Source: Candidatus Thiodiazotropha sp. (ex Monitilora ramsayi) (GTDB lineage Bacteria > Pseudomonadota > Gammaproteobacteria > Chromatiales > Chromatiaceae). From it: DNA of 64,000 nucleotides. Below the pieces are notes generated by a model, which was not told the DNA's origin, did not search any database, and worked only from the letters and a program-made list of their open reading frames with translations. A program made the translations under genes and the position numbers. Within the stretch, counting starts at the first letter, position 1. Every line of letters starts with the position of its first letter. The stretch covers positions 186,001 to 250,000 of the forward strand of contig JAHXIO010000011.1 in NCBI GenBank assembly GCA_025655595.1. The letters are read 5' to 3'. Positions 61,157 to 64,000 of this stretch are shown piece after piece.

Positions 61157-64000
61157 TAGCGCCCACCGCCTTTTAATCGAGTTAAATGCACAATACGATG
61201 CAGCTCTACGGTTTGATCAGGCGACGCTGTCAACCTGACCTGATCATCCCCGATAGACAGATAGACCGTGTCGCCACCCGCAGCGCTTCCGGCAAGCGCG
61301 GCAGTAGAATCAAGCGACGGCAATGAAGGTGGCTGCAGACGCACAAAGCCACCAGCCCTATAACCTGGCAGCGCGCCGGAGAGCAGTCTTCTCAGTCTGT
61401 CGACCTGCTGGCTGGAGCCGTTATTGATCAGGTTTAAAAGGCTGGCAAAGGAGCTTGCTCTCTCCTTTCGGGTGATATGTTCGCCGTCCTCTGCCAGTAT
61501 CAGGCGTCGATCACCGCCTCCATATCCAGGCAAAAAACCGCCTGGCCAACCGCCGCGATTAAACCCTTCAACGCCCAACTCTTTGTTAGCGTCTTTCTGA
61601 AATTCCTTCAGGACTGGCGTAACATTGACTGTAAGCTCTGCATTTGCGAGCTGCTCACGAATCAGCGCAACAACATTCCCCGCCTCCTCTTTGGCCTTCT
61701 CCATGTTGAAGCCAATATCCAGGGTTTTCAGCGCTTCAGCCTCGGCCTTCAATCGCTCAATATTCGCCCTGGCCTCATTCGCTTGGTCTTGCGCCTTCCC
61801 TTCACGACCCTTGGCCGCCTCATCCGCGAGTTCTGCTACCAGTTTCGCTTGAGTGGCCAAGTAGCTATTGGTGGCTTTCTCTTCAGCGGCCAGCGCCTCG
61901 ATAATGGCCTTTGCGCGTTTGGCGTTGGTCAACGCCGACTCGAAGTCACCTGACTCAATATTGGTGCGTATGCGGTCTCTTAGTCGGTTCAGATCGAGAA
62001 CCGTGGCATCTTCGACGGGCTTTTGTGCGGGGCTGGTAAGCTGAGTGATGAGCTGCTGAAATTCTTTTTGGATCTGCAGGCGGCCCGCTTGAGCTTTTGC
62101 CAGATCCTTGGTGGCCTTTTCCTCCAGCCTTAACTGCTCGGCAAGCTCATCTCTGATCTCTTCTGTGACGACACGCTTGATTGCAGCGATCTTTTTGCCA
62201 TGCAGCTCTTCCTGTTTCTCCCGCAACTGCATCGCGGGTTCAATGGTCTGAATTGCATCCCAATAACTCTGCGCGGTCGCTTTGTTACGAACAATCAGCT
62301 CGGTAAGGCTGCCGTCTTTGTTTAACAGGATGTCCTGCCTGGCAAGGCCTAGGTAATAGTTTCTCGCAGCCTCAAGCCTCTCACGGTAACTCTGCAGCTC
62401 TGTCCTGCTCAGGCGTCCAACAGCGTCTGCAGCCAGGATCTGAGTGTCTGCATACTCCCGGTTTGCTTTGACCAAACCACTCGCTTCTCTATTAGCCTGG
62501 TCGCGGAACTCGCGATATCGCCGAAGCCGGTCAGTCGCATCTTCGAGATCACTCCTTATCTTGATTGCGATAGCGATAGCAATACCCGCAGCACCCAACG
62601 CCGACAGCGCACGCAGATTGGTCAGTAAACCGACCACTTGCTGTGTCGCCACCCCGGCATTCTTGCCGATCGCGTCGAAGATCCGTCCCAGCAAGGGAAG
62701 CTTCGCGGAGAGCACCACCGTATCCGCCAGCAACCCACCAAAGATCACCCTCACCAACTTCAGCGCCAGGCCAATGGTTCTGATAGCCACCGCCCCGGCA
62801 AAGAAGGCTGCGAATACAGCAACAATCTCAGGATGCGCCTCGACGAGGCCGGAAATACTGTTCAGCATAGAGATCAATGGCGGGATGATGGCATTGATCG
62901 CAGGCAGCAGCGCATTGCTGAAGTTGATCCGTATCAGTGTCGCGGCATCATTGAGTAGCTGCAGCTTTTCCTCTGTCGCCTCAATGCGTTTATTGAATTC
63001 CTCCTGTACGCCACCGAGGTATTCGTTCTCATCCGCCACCAGGCCAAGCGCCTTTTCATACTCCTGCAGCGAACCTACCAGGATCGCGATATCGTCTGCG
63101 TATTCCTGGCCGAACAGATTGGTCAGCACCAAGGAACGTGTCCGCTTATCCAGCTTCTCCAGCGTCTTAAGGAAGTTACCGAGGGCGCGTTGAGGATCTG
63201 ACTCGATAGCATCAGCTAGTGACCCGGCATCCGTCTCCAGCATCGCCAATCCTTCATGAAACTTCTTCGATTGCCCCTCTGCCGCCTGCAACCTGACCAG
63301 TAACGCATTGATCGCAGTACCGGCGATCTGAGGCGTCCGCCCAAGCGCCAACATGGCATCAGCCAGCGCGGCGGTTTGTTCTGCTGTCAAACCAAACTGC
63401 TTGGCAGAGCCGCCGACCCTGAGTAACACCTCGACGATGTCTTTCTCTTTTGCAGCGGTATTGTTGGCAAGCTGGTTGACCGCATCGCCCAAGCGCTCAA
63501 TATCCTGTATTGGGATATCAAAGATATTGCTCAGTTTGGCGACCGCCTCACCGGCCTCCTCGGGCAGAAGGTCAAAGGCCACCGCCATCTTCGCTACCTG
63601 CTCAACAAAATCCGGCAGCTGATCGATCGCAAGTCCAAGACGACCGCCTTCGGCGGCAATCTGCGCAAGCTCACCAGCCGTCAACGGGATCTGTGTGGAG
63701 AGAGATTTGAGACGCGACTCCAATCTGGCCAAGGCGGCGTCATCAGCATCGACCACCTTCTCGACATCCTTCATCGCTGACTCAAAGTTGATTGCCGGTC
63801 TCAGTACCGCTCGCAGCGCCAACACTAAAGCAGCGGTCTCTGCGGCCTGGCCTAGTAATTGGCGCTGCTGGCCGCGCACCTCCTGTCGACGCGCAAGCGC
63901 TTGATTGAGGCGGTCTTGTGCAAGACGGGTCTGCTGAATGGACGCCCGCAGTTTTTGATTGTGAGTCACCAGCTTACGGGTATCGATACCTGATGACTTT
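61156..64000 (-). CDS. phage tail tape-measure protein (5' end outside window)
   Basis: The frame is open to the window edge (KSSGIDTRKLVTHNQKL at the start), so at least 948 residues are visible and the N-terminus is missing. A TP901-type core is clear: FESAMKDVEKVVDADDAAL, LTAGELAQIAAEGGRLG, AGTAINALLVRLQAAEGQSKKFHEGL. A hydrophobic stretch (about 370-480) and long coiled-coil segments rich in Ala/Glu/Lys (about 600-790) follow, ending in a short C-terminal domain with GFNRGGWPGGFLPGYGGGD. It sets tail length by forming the ruler inside the tail tube. Confidence 0.88.
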   Translation of the reverse strand, partial: KSSGIDTRKLVTHNQKLRASIQQTRLAQDRLNQALARRQEVRGQQRQLLGQAAETAALVLALRAVLRPAINFESAMKDVEKVVDADDAALARLESRLKSLSTQIPLTAGELAQIAAEGGRLGLAIDQLPDFVEQVAKMAVAFDLLPEEAGEAVAKLSNIFDIPIQDIERLGDAVNQLANNTAAKEKDIVEVLLRVGGSAKQFGLTAEQTAALADAMLALGRTPQIAGTAINALLVRLQAAEGQSKKFHEGLAMLETDAGSLADAIESDPQRALGNFLKTLEKLDKRTRSLVLTNLFGQEYADDIAILVGSLQEYEKALGLVADENEYLGGVQEEFNKRIEATEEKLQLLNDAATLIRINFSNALLPAINAIIPPLISMLNSISGLVEAHPEIVAVFAAFFAGAVAIRTIGLALKLVRVIFGGLLADTVVLSAKLPLLGRIFDAIGKNAGVATQQVVGLLTNLRALSALGAAGIAIAIAIKIRSDLEDATDRLRRYREFRDQANREASGLVKANREYADTQILAADAVGRLSRTELQSYRERLEAARNYYLGLARQDILLNKDGSLTELIVRNKATAQSYWDAIQTIEPAMQLREKQEELHGKKIAAIKRVVTEEIRDELAEQLRLEEKATKDLAKAQAGRLQIQKEFQQLITQLTSPAQKPVEDATVLDLNRLRDRIRTNIESGDFESALTNAKRAKAIIEALAAEEKATNSYLATQAKLVAELADEAAKGREGKAQDQANEARANIERLKAEAEALKTLDIGFNMEKAKEEAGNVVALIREQLANAELTVNVTPVLKEFQKDANKELGVEGFNRGGWPGGFLPGYGGGDRRLILAEDGEHITRKERASSFASLLNLINNGSSQQVDRLRRLLSGALPGYRAGGFVRLQPPSLPSLDSTAALAGSAAGGDTVYLSIGDDQVRLTASPDQTVELHRIVHLTRLKGGGR

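Noticed and set aside
1-64000. CRISPR array or rRNA genes
   Set aside because: No short direct repeats with regular spacers and no conserved rRNA blocks were seen; the only tRNA-like sequence is the 15-nt piece at 55237-55251.

Overview
The window looks like a Gram-negative gammaproteobacterial chromosome: sigma-54 promoters, outer-membrane proteins, lipoproteins with lipoboxes, tripartite RND pumps, and moderately high GC with AT-rich intergenic regions. The genus cannot be named safely from sequence alone.

Layout. 1-2.9 kb: end of a CusA-type copper/silver RND pump and a small secreted protein. 3.0-4.4 kb: two paralogous unknown genes separated by a 290-bp nested-palindrome MITE. 4.8-7.9 kb: an operon for a two-subunit 2-oxoacid:ferredoxin oxidoreductase and a rubrerythrin-like protein. 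8.1-11.4 kb: an OmpA-family lipoprotein and a thiol/GST/monooxygenase-like trio. 11.5-26.4 kb and 36-42.6 kb: a complete-looking phenol to catechol to meta-cleavage pathway, split in two. Phenol hydroxylase dmpKLMNO plus catechol 2,3-dioxygenase dmpB lie in one operon (40.5 to 36.0 kb), read from a sigma-54 promoter next to the divergent activator gene dmpR. The hydroxylase reductase and ferredoxin (dmpP, dmpQ), the lower pathway (dmpC, E, F, G, H) and accessory genes form a second operon (26.4 to 15.1 kb). It lies beside a divergent GntR-family regulator and ends in a Ycf48-like lipoprotein and an MMPL-type RND protein. A DUF1302/DUF1329 pair (14.8 to 11.6 kb) has its own sigma-54 promoter, nearly identical to that of the hydroxylase operon. 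No 4-oxalocrotonate tautomerase or hydroxymuconic-semialdehyde hydrolase gene is present. Between the two blocks lie a very large multi-PAS/GAF/GGDEF/EAL sensor with a hemerythrin (27.4-33.3 kb) and a second MMPL-type RND protein.

42.7-48.7 kb: transporters, a porin and a quinone oxidoreductase, with decayed remnants indicating an old duplication followed by reciprocal gene loss. 48.9-54.9 kb: a HAE1-type RND pump with its adaptor, an exported VOC-fold lipoprotein and a proline-rich lipoprotein. 55.2-64 kb: the tail module of a prophage. Its edge is a 15-nt copy of a tRNA-Glu 3' end followed by a strong terminator, which suggests integration into a tRNA-Glu gene whose intact copy would lie beyond the right end.

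Together the central 30 kb appears to be a phenol catabolic island with two transcriptional controls (sigma-54/DmpR and GntR) and a co-regulated envelope module probably involved in moving hydrophobic compounds.
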